A stretch of 64,000 nucleotides of DNA from Bacteriovoracaceae bacterium (GCA_018649885.1 JABIHA010000112.1:1-64000), one strand, 5' to 3'. Positions 45,741 to 54,997 are shown, numbered from the stretch's first letter. Notes: generated by a model from the letters alone, not told the origin. Program-made: numbers and translations.

Positions 45741-45746
45741 TATAAT
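45741..45746 (+). promoter_or_regulatory. Candidate -10 box before the tadC-FHA operon
   Basis: A perfect TATAAT 46 bases before the ATG at 45792. No good -35 hexamer is seen at the usual distance, so a promoter here rests on the -10 alone. Confidence 0.35.
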
Positions 45747-45791
45747 TTGGTATCCTAAGTACTCAGAATTTAATTATCACGGGGTAATTTT

Positions 45792-46685
45792 ATGTTACTT
45801 TGGGCATCAACAATTGCAATGGGAATTGCGGTCTTCATGATCGCTAACACCATGTTTACGGAAGAAGATCAATTCAAGGCTTCTGAGAGTTTGGATGATG
45901 ATGAAAATCAAGTCAAACCTGAACAGGGTATTATTCTAAAATATTCAAAACCATTTTTTAAAAGATATGTAAGTCCTTATGTCGGGACTATGAAAAGTAT
46001 TAAAACCATTAGAGGAAAGTATAAGAAGAAGCTCGCTAATGCTGGACTTACACAAGAGATGAGTGCAGATGATTTTTATTCTTTTAAACTTTTTCTTATT
46101 CTTGGGTTTCCAATTGTATTTCTACTTTTAAGAGAATTTCTTGAAGAGACATGGCCTCTATCATTTGCACCGGTTATGGGAATCTTGGGATTTTATTATC
46201 CTGATATTTGGATTGATGGAAGGATAAAGCAAAGGAAGGATGACATCCTGGTGGGATTTCCATTTATCGTTGATTTACTGGCACTTTCAATTGAAGCCGG
46301 ACTAGATTTTGTTGCAGCAATATCAAAAGTTATAGATAAGGCACCAGCTGGCCCAATTGTTGATGAATTTGAAATTTTACTAAAAGAGCTAAGAATCGGA
46401 AGCTCAAGGGAAGAGGCGCTTAGATCTCTTGCCTGGCGCTGTGATTTAATTCAAGTAACTTCATTTTCTGCTGCTCTTATTGCAGCCAATTCCGTTGGAG
46501 CATCAGTTGGTCCCATTTTAAAGGGACAGTCTCAAGATTTGAGACAAAAGAGATCTACTGATGCTGAAAAAAAGGGCGCCGAAGCTGCAACTAAAATATT
46601 ACTACCAATGTTTATGTTCTTTTTGCCAGCAGTCGTAATTATTATCATGGCACCACTTGCAGTTCAGTGGATGACAGGAGGATGA
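45792..46685 (+). CDS. TadC-like inner-membrane protein (GspF/T2SSF domain)
   Basis: A 297-residue protein with a GspF-type domain. An N-terminal membrane segment (residues 2-20) is followed by an acidic loop, two membrane segments near 95-145, the cytoplasmic T2SSF region (IVDLLALSIEAGLDFVAAI, LLKELRIGSSREEALRSLA) and a C-terminal membrane helix (LPMFMFFLPAVVIIIMAPLAVQ). This layout fits TadC, which assembles Flp/Tad pili. TadA, TadB and the rest are not in this window. The DUF192 gene overlaps its stop by 4 bases. Confidence 0.83.
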   Translation: MLLWASTIAMGIAVFMIANTMFTEEDQFKASESLDDDENQVKPEQGIILKYSKPFFKRYVSPYVGTMKSIKTIRGKYKKKLANAGLTQEMSADDFYSFKLFLILGFPIVFLLLREFLEETWPLSFAPVMGILGFYYPDIWIDGRIKQRKDDILVGFPFIVDLLALSIEAGLDFVAAISKVIDKAPAGPIVDEFEILLKELRIGSSREEALRSLAWRCDLIQVTSFSAALIAANSVGASVGPILKGQSQDLRQKRSTDAEKKGAEAATKILLPMFMFFLPAVVIIIMAPLAVQWMTGG

Positions 46686-47038
46686 AAAAGATTAAAGTTA
46701 GCATTAAAGAAAATGGAAGTTCAATGGGTGAGGGGTTTTTGGTTGCAGAGAAATTCTTTGATCGGTTAAAGGGCTTAATGTTTGAAAAAGAAATAAAAGG
46801 ATATGATGGATTACTTATTAAAAACTGTAATTCAATTCATACTTTTTTTATGAAGTTTAATATTGATGTAGTTTTTTTAAATAAAAATTTTGAGGTGATA
46901 AAGATATTAAGAGACTTACGTAAATGGAGAATAACTCCAATTTATTTTAAGGCCAGTCAGGTTCTTGAAATGAAATCTGGAGGACTGCCAGAGGGATTAA
47001 AAGAGGGTGAAACCCTAGAGGTGCAATGTATAAAATAG
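46682..47038 (+). CDS. DUF192 family protein
   Basis: A 118-residue protein of the DUF192 family; no biochemical role is established. AEKFFDRLKGLMFEK, the NCNSIHTFFMKFNIDVVFL block and ASQVLEMKSGGLPEGLKEG are the family's usual order. Most members are exported, but this one has no signal peptide. ATG 46682 overlaps the tadC-like stop (ATGA); a GTG at 46667 is in frame but has no site. Its 3' end overlaps the next gene by 13 bases. Confidence 0.85.
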   Translation: MKKIKVSIKENGSSMGEGFLVAEKFFDRLKGLMFEKEIKGYDGLLIKNCNSIHTFFMKFNIDVVFLNKNFEVIKILRDLRKWRITPIYFKASQVLEMKSGGLPEGLKEGETLEVQCIK

Positions 47039-48606
47039 TATGTGTTGGAGGAAAGCTAAGAGGTGAAGAGTTTGTCTTAAATGACGGCGACAATACCCTT
47101 GGCAGAGATCCCAGCGAAAATGATATTCCATTATCAGTGCAAGGTATTTCTAAAAAGCACTTGAATCTAACAGTGAACGAAAATGTCGTTTACATTGAAG
47201 ATTTAGGTAGTTCCAATGGCACATTTGTTAATGGGGAATTAGTTAAAAGGTCTAGTGTTGAAAATGGAGATAAGATTGCCCTTCCCAATGTGATTTTTCA
47301 GCTTGTACATGTAAAAGAAAAGAAAGTTATTGTTAAAAAGAAGATTTTAAAAGAACAAGAAGACGACACTGAAGATGATGAATCTTTTTATGGAAATACT
47401 GGTGGTACGATGCCAACAACACCTCATGGGAAGGTGTTATTTCTCTTTAAAAACAAAGTCATGCCTATATTCTATAAATTTAATGAAGAATATGAATGGA
47501 GAATGATAATAGGCATTTTTCTAGGTGCTTTTATACTTATTTCTGTTTACTTCATAATCTCTCCAATTTTAAAAGATAGTAAGAGACTTCTTATTACAGA
47601 GATTATTGCTAGAGCTGAACATTATGCCAATGAAGTTGAAAGGTTAAATGCGAGGGCACTTGAAGCCAGAAACCTAGATAGATTAGATACTAACTTTCTT
47701 GAACGTGAGCCAGGTGTAAATGAATATGAACTCTTTGATTTAGAAGGACGTATCGTTAGGCCTGCCACAAAATTGAATAATTACATTAAAAAAAGCTTCT
47801 CAGTTTCTGCCAGAACTTGGATGCTGAATAATCCTGAGCATGCAAAGAATAAATCTTATATAAAAAATCTTGGAGATAATAGAATTGGAATTGCCAAATC
47901 TATAATGGCCTATAATGTGAAACTCGGAAGAGAAGAGGCTGTTGGTATTATTGCGATTCAATTCACGCCTGTATCACTACAGGTCGGGGATGCCAATAAT
48001 TTGAAGGCTTATTGGGAGTCAGTGGTTATAACGGTGATTGGAGCAGTTTTATTTTTTGCACTTCTCTATTTTTTGACTATGAGGCACTTTGAAGAGATGA
48101 AGTTTCAAATTGAACAAGTGATGAGAGGAAAACAAAAAGAGATAATTAGTAAATATCATATGATTGAGCTGACGAAGCTTCGGAATTTAATTAATTCTTT
48201 ATTACAAAGAATAAGAGAACTTCAAAATGAAGATGATGGAGAGTCTAGTGATTTAGAAGATGAGGAACCATATATAGAAACATTACATCAATTTCTATTA
48301 GCTGCAGGTGGAGCAGCTATGGTGCTGACATCGGAGAAAAAAATTAGATATTTAAATCCAGAAGCTGAGGATCTAACTGGTATTAGAGAATCCATGGCAG
48401 AAGGAGCAGAAATATTAGACGTAGCTAGAGATCAAGGATTTGCAGCCACTATTATTGATATATGTGATGAGACGGTTAATTCTCAAGGAGAGGTTGCCAA
48501 AAAAGAATGGGAACTTAGGGGAGAGAATTACAGTGTATGTGCCATAACTTTGTTTGGAAGAGATAGTTTTTCCAAAGGCTTTTTTATAACATTTGTAAAG
48601 GAATGA
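47026..48606 (+). CDS. FHA domain, two-pass membrane sensor with PAS domain
   Basis: A 526-residue membrane protein. Residues 1-95 are an FHA (phosphothreonine-binding) domain with NTLGRDPSENDI, GISKKHLNL and LGSSNGTFVNG. A membrane helix (about 158-180), an extracytoplasmic region of 145 residues and a second helix (about 330-352) follow, then a helical linker and a PAS-like domain from about 419 (ALLAAGGAAMVL-like core, KIRYLNPEAEDLTG). There is no kinase, cyclase or output domain, so the FHA and PAS domains may be the output through protein binding. Starts inside the 3' end of the DUF192 gene. Confidence 0.82.
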   Translation: MYKIVCVGGKLRGEEFVLNDGDNTLGRDPSENDIPLSVQGISKKHLNLTVNENVVYIEDLGSSNGTFVNGELVKRSSVENGDKIALPNVIFQLVHVKEKKVIVKKKILKEQEDDTEDDESFYGNTGGTMPTTPHGKVLFLFKNKVMPIFYKFNEEYEWRMIIGIFLGAFILISVYFIISPILKDSKRLLITEIIARAEHYANEVERLNARALEARNLDRLDTNFLEREPGVNEYELFDLEGRIVRPATKLNNYIKKSFSVSARTWMLNNPEHAKNKSYIKNLGDNRIGIAKSIMAYNVKLGREEAVGIIAIQFTPVSLQVGDANNLKAYWESVVITVIGAVLFFALLYFLTMRHFEEMKFQIEQVMRGKQKEIISKYHMIELTKLRNLINSLLQRIRELQNEDDGESSDLEDEEPYIETLHQFLLAAGGAAMVLTSEKKIRYLNPEAEDLTGIRESMAEGAEILDVARDQGFAATIIDICDETVNSQGEVAKKEWELRGENYSVCAITLFGRDSFSKGFFITFVKE

Positions 48607-48614
48607 GTTAAAAG

Positions 48615-49589
48615 ATGTCACAAAATGTACTTGTATTAAAGAATTTTGAAAAGCCTACTGATCCAGGTAAGCATTTCAGATTACTTTGCTTAACAGGTAG
48701 CAATAAGGGCCAGTCTTATTTTCTGACAAAGGGAAGAATTGTTATTGGTCGAGGTGATGAGTGCGATATAAAAATCAACGATTCAAAATCATCTAGAGAG
48801 CATGCAGAGGTCACGATAATCGGTGGTGATGTTGTTATAACTGACTTGAAATCTCAAAATGGGGTGGTAGTCAATGATTTCAAAGTGACTCAGCACAAAT
48901 TGTCCCAAGGGGACACAGTCATTATTGGACAAACGGTTTTCAAATTTTCTGTTGTTAAAGTAGATGCACTTGTTAAAAAAGAAAAAGAGGATGAAGAAGA
49001 TTTAGGGAATTTTGAGGATGTCAAAAGGAGTACCAATGATATTCCTCCAGAAAAAAAGAAAAAGAATTTTCTGATAGGAGTAATCGCAATTTTGATAATA
49101 GTAGTCCTTTTGCCCGATGATGAGTCTAAAGAAGAAAATGGGTCTAACTTAAAGGCTAGGCCTGTTACAGATGAATATACTGAAGCGATCATGAGAAAAC
49201 AATTAGATGAAGATAGAGAGCTCAAAAAGAAGCTAGATGCAATTTTTCAACGAGGCCAAAGAGAGTTACGTGAAGGGAATTATTTTAGAGCAATGAGTGA
49301 ATTTAATTTAGCTCTAATCTTGTCTCCAAGTAATGGGCGTGCAAGCTTTTATCTCGAAAAGGCAAAAAAAGCACTGGATGATGAAATAGAGGCCCATTTT
49401 ATAAAAGGGCGTAGAGAATATGACTCATTAAAGTTTAAAGGTGCAGTGCAATCGTATTGTGCAATTGCAAGGCTTTTACAAAATAATAGAGAAGATGAAA
49501 GATTTAAAGACGCGATTGAAAATGTGAAAGAAATTGAGATTCAACTGGGAATTAAAGAAGGTGATCTTAAGTGTATACAAGGGGAGTAA
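48615..49589 (+). CDS. FHA domain membrane protein with TPR-like C-terminus
   Basis: A 324-residue protein. An FHA domain covers about 20-115 (GRIVIGRGDECDI, SSREHAEV, LKSQNGVVVND). A single short hydrophobic stretch (about 152-168, FLIGVIAILIIVVLLP) ends in an acidic run. Residues 195-320 look like TPR helices (FQRGQRELREGNYFRAMSEF). FHA would be inside and TPR outside if the segment spans the membrane. ATG has AAAAGATG context with weak AAAG. The 3' end overlaps the next FHA gene. Confidence 0.82.
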   Translation: MSQNVLVLKNFEKPTDPGKHFRLLCLTGSNKGQSYFLTKGRIVIGRGDECDIKINDSKSSREHAEVTIIGGDVVITDLKSQNGVVVNDFKVTQHKLSQGDTVIIGQTVFKFSVVKVDALVKKEKEDEEDLGNFEDVKRSTNDIPPEKKKKNFLIGVIAILIIVVLLPDDESKEENGSNLKARPVTDEYTEAIMRKQLDEDRELKKKLDAIFQRGQRELREGNYFRAMSEFNLALILSPSNGRASFYLEKAKKALDDEIEAHFIKGRREYDSLKFKGAVQSYCAIARLLQNNREDERFKDAIENVKEIEIQLGIKEGDLKCIQGE

Positions 49590-51948
49590 TCTCCTAGACG
49601 AAATTAATATTGATATCTCGAGAATCGTCGAAAGTGACGATAATGAGGTCGCGTATTATATCGGAAGAGCTGAAGACTGCCATATTCTTTTAGAGGATCC
49701 TTTAATTTCAAGATATCATGCAAAAATTGTCAAGAGTGGTGAAGGTTGGATGATTTTTAAAGAGTCTGAGTTTGCCGACCTAAGAATCAATGGAAACACA
49801 ATCAAAGAATACAATATTAAAAATGGGGATATATTAAATATTCCCCCATATTCTATTGGTTTTATGATTAATCAAAACGAAGTGCTCTCTGACACTTCAG
49901 CTGATGATATCAGTGAAGAGATTAGTACTGAGCCAGTTGCAGCCGAAGTTTCTGAGCAAGAAATTGTGCCTCAACCTGAAGATACTTTAGATGATCTAAT
50001 ATCTTCTGATTCAGATGCACCTGAAGCTGTTGAGTTTGTAGATGAAGTTAAAGATGGGCAAGAGGGTGATGAGGCCAGTGTTCTTGAATCAGATTTTAAA
50101 TTGGCCTCAGATATAGAAGAGGAAGGGGACGGAGAAAACTTTGAATTTGGAGAAGAGGGAGATAGTGATGGAGACTACTCCGAGGATTCAAGCGATGAAG
50201 GCCATGGTGATTCAGATGATGAGGGAGGTTTCGATGATGATGGAAGTTTCGATGATGAAATGGAGCTTTCTGATGAAGGGGACCAATCTGTAGAAGACTA
50301 TGATCCTCAGACGCAACAATTTCAATCTTTTGCCAATTTCTCTCTTAAGTTATCAGGAGAGTTTGCACCCTATGATAAATATACATTAGAAGACAACGAA
50401 GTCTTTTTTGGAAGAGATCCCAGTAAATGTAAAGTCCTATTATCAGATACAGAAGTTTCAAGTGTTCACGCGGCCATTAGGAAAAAAGGTTTGGCCTGTG
50501 AATTAGAAGATTTAAATTCTAGTAATGGCACTATCTTGAATGGCGAGAGAATTAATAAGGCGATGCTAAGGCCAGGGGATGAATTTTTAATCGGTAGTAC
50601 TTCATTTATCCTAGAAATTGATTCTGATTTACTTAAAAGTGAAGAAGATAGGTTGATGCCTGTTGAAGAAAATCAAATAATTGAAAGAGAAGAAATAATA
50701 GAAGAGGAAGTGAGTCTGCTTGAAGACGATGAAGACTCGTCCGAGTTAAATATAGATTTCGACACTCAGGCGGAAGGTGGTAAAGCTGGTAAACAATCAA
50801 TATTAGAAAAGCTAAAAACACTTGATAGAAAACAATTACTAATTGGGGTGGTGATAGTTTTAGGTGCTTTAAGCTTTTTAGGAGATGACGATAATCCAGA
50901 TACCGCAAGCAGTACAAAGAAAGGCGAAAAAGAAGGCAAGAGCAGAAAAATTGGTAAGGGAGGTGATGCTAAAGACAAAGGCAAAAACGATGCCGATGAG
51001 AAGAATAAAAGTGCCAATATTACAAAAGCAGCACTCGCAAGACTTTCAGATGAACAAAAATCTAATTTAAATAGTCGCTATATTTTGGGGAAAGATTTGC
51101 TGGAAAGAGGAAAATATAAAGAAGCTATCTATGAACTAGAGGAAGTAAGTAAGGTTGTTCCGGGTTATAAAGAAACGACGAACTACTTAAAGTTCGCAAA
51201 TGAGGGATTAGCTGAAGTTGAGGCTGAAGCAAAAAAGATTCAAGAGCAGCTTGAGCGCGACAGAAGGGCCAAAAGGGTTAAGGAATTAGTGACGCTAGCT
51301 AAAGAATCAGTGAAGAAAAAAGAGGTGATTCCCTCTGAAGCCTATTTCGCTCAAATATTAGAGCTTGATCCTGAAAACCTAGACGTACCATCTTTGAAGA
51401 TGCAACTTGATGCCTTTAAAAAGGAAAAAGAGCGAAAAGAAATAGAGTTAGCTCAGAAAAAATCAGAAAGAGATAGGCAGGTAAATAGCTTAGCTCCGGG
51501 GAAAACGGCTTACTTAAAAAAAGAATGGTTTAAATCCATTGTTAAGTTAGAAGAGTTTTTGCGTTTAAAAAACCTTGATGAGGACCTTGTAAAAGAAGCC
51601 TCTGCGATGCTTGATACTTCAAAAAAGAGTTTAGATAGTTTGATTTCTCCGATTCTTGGAAAGGCGAGATCCCTTAAAGAAGGACAAGATTTAAAGGGTG
51701 CTTATCAATCATACTTTGAAGTTATGAAGATTGATCCATCCAATGTTGAGGCCTTGAATCAAACTTCTAATATTAGTGATATTTTAGAGCATAGGGCCAG
51801 GGTTGCTTATAGGGGTGCCTTGATTTCTGAATCCCTTAGTCTCTATGAAGAAGCTAAAGAAAAGTTTCAAGAGGTCAAACAGATTTCCCCTGTTGATAGC
51901 TCATACTATAAAAAAGCAGATTTAAAGCTTAAGAAATACCTGGAGTAG
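49561..51948 (+). CDS. Double-FHA membrane protein with acidic linker and TPR-like repeats
   Basis: About 795 residues. FHA 1 covers 1-100 (YIGRAEDCHI, ISRYHAKI), then a Glu/Asp/Ser linker of about 150 residues, FHA 2 about 255-355 (VFFGRDPSKCKV, VSSVHAAI, LNSSNGTILNG), a second acidic linker, a hydrophobic segment (QLLIGVVIVLGALSFLG) followed by acidic and Lys-rich runs, and TPR-like helices to the end. The same FHA-anchor-TPR plan as the gene before it. The start is uncertain: GTG 49561 (TGGGA 10 bases upstream) is chosen; TTG 49534 is possible. It overlaps the previous gene by at least 29 bases. Confidence 0.8.
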   Translation: MILSVYKGSNLLDEINIDISRIVESDDNEVAYYIGRAEDCHILLEDPLISRYHAKIVKSGEGWMIFKESEFADLRINGNTIKEYNIKNGDILNIPPYSIGFMINQNEVLSDTSADDISEEISTEPVAAEVSEQEIVPQPEDTLDDLISSDSDAPEAVEFVDEVKDGQEGDEASVLESDFKLASDIEEEGDGENFEFGEEGDSDGDYSEDSSDEGHGDSDDEGGFDDDGSFDDEMELSDEGDQSVEDYDPQTQQFQSFANFSLKLSGEFAPYDKYTLEDNEVFFGRDPSKCKVLLSDTEVSSVHAAIRKKGLACELEDLNSSNGTILNGERINKAMLRPGDEFLIGSTSFILEIDSDLLKSEEDRLMPVEENQIIEREEIIEEEVSLLEDDEDSSELNIDFDTQAEGGKAGKQSILEKLKTLDRKQLLIGVVIVLGALSFLGDDDNPDTASSTKKGEKEGKSRKIGKGGDAKDKGKNDADEKNKSANITKAALARLSDEQKSNLNSRYILGKDLLERGKYKEAIYELEEVSKVVPGYKETTNYLKFANEGLAEVEAEAKKIQEQLERDRRAKRVKELVTLAKESVKKKEVIPSEAYFAQILELDPENLDVPSLKMQLDAFKKEKERKEIELAQKKSERDRQVNSLAPGKTAYLKKEWFKSIVKLEEFLRLKNLDEDLVKEASAMLDTSKKSLDSLISPILGKARSLKEGQDLKGAYQSYFEVMKIDPSNVEALNQTSNISDILEHRARVAYRGALISESLSLYEEAKEKFQEVKQISPVDSSYYKKADLKLKKYLE

Positions 51949-51955
51949 AATACTT

Positions 51956-52696
51956 ATGATCAAAATAAAATCATATGCTGCTGAAACAAACTCGGGACCT
52001 TATTTAAATATAAATGAGGATGGCTACCTTATTGATTTAGCAAATAAGCTCTTTGTGATTTTTGATGGATTTGGTGGTTCAGGTATCGGAGATAAAGTAG
52101 TTGAGGTGCTCAAAGGAGATATTGCACATTTCTACACAAAATTTGGAGGAGATCCAGATTCGACTATGCCATTTTACTTCAGTCATAAATACCTACTGGA
52201 GGGAAATGCCTTAATTAATTCACTCCGTTTCTCCCATAAAAACTTATTAAAGAAAAATTCTAACATTGCCCCTAACCAAAGAGGTGGAGCAAGTGCCATC
52301 GCCATGTCTTTTTCTGAAAATATTTGTACCCTTGCTGGAACAGGAAACTGTAAGGCCTATTTAATTAGAAAAGGCAGATTAAAATGTTTGGTGGACGATG
52401 ATTCCATCAGGTGGGTTGTGGGTGACGATTATCACAAAGAAAATTTGACCTGCCCTATGAGTGGTTTCGGCCTATTTGAAGATTTACATCTGAAGGTTAC
52501 CGAGGTTAAGCCTGTCCAGGACGATGTCTTGCTTTTTTTAACAGACGGTACTTATGCTCGACTGGAAGAGGAAGAGCTTCTTTACTTTGCTCTCAAAAGT
52601 GATTTAACTCCAAGCGAAAGAATCGGTAAGCTTTTCTCATTGGCCAATGAAAGGGGAAACCACGACAACCAGTCGGGCTTATTGATGCAATTTTGA
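51956..52696 (+). CDS. PP2C-type protein phosphatase
   Basis: A 246-residue Ser/Thr phosphatase of the PPM/PP2C class. NEDGY (Asp22) and VIFDGFGG (Asp37) give the first metal ligands, GGASAIAM takes the place of the usual GTT block, GNCKAYLIRKG that of GDSRAYL, LLFLTDGTY holds a third Asp and GNHDNQSGLL the last. All metal-binding aspartates are there. It follows the double-FHA gene by 7 bases and probably removes the phosphothreonines those domains read. No Ser/Thr kinase is seen in this window. Confidence 0.87.
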   Translation: MIKIKSYAAETNSGPYLNINEDGYLIDLANKLFVIFDGFGGSGIGDKVVEVLKGDIAHFYTKFGGDPDSTMPFYFSHKYLLEGNALINSLRFSHKNLLKKNSNIAPNQRGGASAIAMSFSENICTLAGTGNCKAYLIRKGRLKCLVDDDSIRWVVGDDYHKENLTCPMSGFGLFEDLHLKVTEVKPVQDDVLLFLTDGTYARLEEEELLYFALKSDLTPSERIGKLFSLANERGNHDNQSGLLMQF

Positions 52697-52769
52697 TTCC
52701 CTGCGACATATCGCTATAACAATTTGAAAAAACATCTAAATACCGTAGAATAAGTTCGTAGGGAGTTTT

Positions 52770-54284
52770 ATGTCCAAGCGGATTTTAATTGCAGACGATA
52801 GTGTGACTATTCAAAAAGTCATCAAGATTACACTGGCCGAGCAGTCGTGGGACCTTGAGGTTTGTAGTAGTGAGGAGCAGCTATTTGCTAATCTTGAAGG
52901 TGCAGATCTTCTACTCCTGGACTTTTCTCTCAGTGAAACGAGATCTGGCTATGATTTAGTTAAGCAAGTGAAGAGTGAATCCCCAAACACTAGTATATTA
53001 ATGATGTTTGGCACTTTCGATACAATTGATGACTCTGCATTAAAAGAAGCTCAAGTTGATGATAAAGTAATAAAGCCTTTTGATAGCTCAAAGTTTGCAA
53101 ATTTATGTATTAGTCTGACTTCTGGAAAAGATGCAGAAGCACCAGATATTTTCATAGCTCCAGACCAGGAAAATGGAGACAGTGATCCTATGAATGAGGG
53201 ATCAGTATTTGATGAAGATGATGGTCAAAGTTTTCCTTCTGAAATAGATCCACCAACTCAAGAAATAGATTTAAGTGATTTAAATAGCGAATCTGAAGAA
53301 GATCTTTGGGAGATAGATTCCTCTGCGGTAGCTGATGAAGGTGATAGTGCATCTGAAGAAAATATCTTAGATGATCCACTACCTTTAAACGAGCCGCCTT
53401 CTGAAGATAAGCTTTTAAGTGAAATTCAAGACTGGGGTATCGAAATACCTGGTGTCATCGGCGATATTGAAAGCAGTGATAATGAACTTCCTCCAATTAT
53501 TGGGGACAGCACTGCTGATAATGAATCTTTGTTAAGTGATCTTCCTCCAGGCCCCATCGATGATCTTCCTAGCGGTGATAGTATTTTACCAGTGGATAGT
53601 GATCTCGAATATCCAGACCTTGAAATGGGTTCCGTGGATGGGAGTCTTGAAAAACTTCCAGATTCAACTGATCTTGAATACCCGGATGTGGGAGTAGTGA
53701 GTGAAGAAACCCTTGAGCTTGAAGGCCCTGGCGAGGGGAGTGGGAATTTTGATCATATAAAACTCGATGCAGATCTGATCCCATTAGATCAGCTTAATAG
53801 TGGTGAAGAGGAATATGAAGAAGAGTTTTCTTTTGGTTCACCTCCCATATCTAGTGTTGGCACTGACTCTGAAGAGGGTGTGAAGGAAATCCAAGAAAAG
53901 ATTAAGGATGAAGAAGAGGAAGAAGAGTTTTGGTCTGTGGATGAGTCCGCAGTTAAAGAAACTCCTGAAGTAAAAGAGGCGAGTTTAGACGATTTTGATG
54001 AAATCGATAGACCTGATTTCTTAGAAGAACCCACTGCATGTGGCCCATCTTCTATCTCTATGGATTCAATTGATTCAGGTGCAATAGCAGAGGAGTCACT
54101 AGATTTATCTGGCATTGAAGAAAAAATGACAGCAGAATTGACTCCAATTATTGAAAAAATAGTTAGACAATATTGCCAGCAAACTCTAGAAAAAGTTGCT
54201 TGGGAAGTTATTCCCGATTTAGCTGAAAATATTATTAAACAAGAACTAAAAAAAATATCTGATGATGTTCTTTCAAACCAGTAA
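52770..54284 (+). CDS. Receiver-domain protein with long acidic linker and conserved C-terminal helix
   Basis: A 504-residue protein. The receiver domain (1-118) keeps all the key residues: Asp9 and Asp10 (ADDS), phospho-acceptor Asp51 (LLLLDFS) and Lys102 (VIKPFD). Residues 125-440 are Asp/Glu/Ser/Pro-rich and contain a repeated DLEYPD unit and two copies of a W-x-(I/V)-D-x-S-A-V motif. The last 55 residues form helices (LEKVAWEVIPDLAENIIKQE), similar to the tails of some delta-proteobacterial response regulators. No DNA-binding or enzyme domain, so it probably acts by protein contacts. AGGGAG precedes the ATG. Confidence 0.82.
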   Translation: MSKRILIADDSVTIQKVIKITLAEQSWDLEVCSSEEQLFANLEGADLLLLDFSLSETRSGYDLVKQVKSESPNTSILMMFGTFDTIDDSALKEAQVDDKVIKPFDSSKFANLCISLTSGKDAEAPDIFIAPDQENGDSDPMNEGSVFDEDDGQSFPSEIDPPTQEIDLSDLNSESEEDLWEIDSSAVADEGDSASEENILDDPLPLNEPPSEDKLLSEIQDWGIEIPGVIGDIESSDNELPPIIGDSTADNESLLSDLPPGPIDDLPSGDSILPVDSDLEYPDLEMGSVDGSLEKLPDSTDLEYPDVGVVSEETLELEGPGEGSGNFDHIKLDADLIPLDQLNSGEEEYEEEFSFGSPPISSVGTDSEEGVKEIQEKIKDEEEEEEFWSVDESAVKETPEVKEASLDDFDEIDRPDFLEEPTACGPSSISMDSIDSGAIAEESLDLSGIEEKMTAELTPIIEKIVRQYCQQTLEKVAWEVIPDLAENIIKQELKKISDDVLSNQ

Positions 54285-54286
54285 AA

Positions 54287-54997
54287 CTATAAAATTCTAA
54301 GTGAACCGCTATAAATTTCTATAGGTTTTTTACTACTTAAGGGAAGTACAATGGCCTGGCCTATTTCACCAATACCGAGAAAATTACCACAAGTTTTGTT
54401 AGCATCATCAATGACCTCTATCTCTTTATTTAAGTGACAACAATAAGAGTTCCATTTTGTGATAATTTGTTCACACGTCTTTCTATTTTTTAAAATAAAA
54501 TTAAAAATGTCTAAGGGGACCGACTTTTGTGGATGTTCAATCTCACTTTTGATTTTAACAAAAGAATGTGGGTAATCAAAATTAGCATTTTCATCAAAAT
54601 TTTCTACGCATTGTATATTGATACCAATGCCTACTGCGATAACTCCACCGGTATTGTGACAAATTATGCCTCCTACTTTTTGGCACTCAGGAGTTAGTAA
54701 ATCATTTGGCCACTTCAAAGCGAGTTTAACATTGTGGTGCTGTTGAAAATATTCAACCAAAAGCACTCCTATTTCGAGTGAGGTTAGGGTGACTTGTTCG
54801 CAGGCCTTAAGCGCTATAGAAAAAGCTAATGAGTTTTGAAATTGCACCCACTGGTTTTTTCCTCTTCCTCTACCTGTTTCTTGGTTTTCAGTGGAGATTA
54901 GGGTTGGGTTTTGTAGGTAGTTCCCAGTAGATCTTTTAATATCCTCTATTAAAAGGTCTTGGGTTGAGCTGCAGCTTTTGCGGTGTACATGATTCAT
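54287..54997 (-). CDS. birA: Biotin-protein ligase, catalytic domain only
   Basis: BirA (236 residues) activates biotin with ATP and attaches it to carrier proteins. SCSSTQDLL, TGRGRGKNQWVQ (the GRGRxxxxW biotinyl-AMP loop) and LALKWPNDLLT with the following KVGGI are clear. There is no N-terminal DNA-binding domain, so it does not regulate biotin genes as the E. coli enzyme does. Its likely substrate is the carrier at 20848. It converges with the receiver-protein gene (3-base gap) and is divergent from rph. Confidence 0.92.
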   Translation of the reverse strand: MNHVHRKSCSSTQDLLIEDIKRSTGNYLQNPTLISTENQETGRGRGKNQWVQFQNSLAFSIALKACEQVTLTSLEIGVLLVEYFQQHHNVKLALKWPNDLLTPECQKVGGIICHNTGGVIAVGIGINIQCVENFDENANFDYPHSFVKIKSEIEHPQKSVPLDIFNFILKNRKTCEQIITKWNSYCCHLNKEIEVIDDANKTCGNFLGIGEIGQAIVLPLSSKKPIEIYSGSLRIL

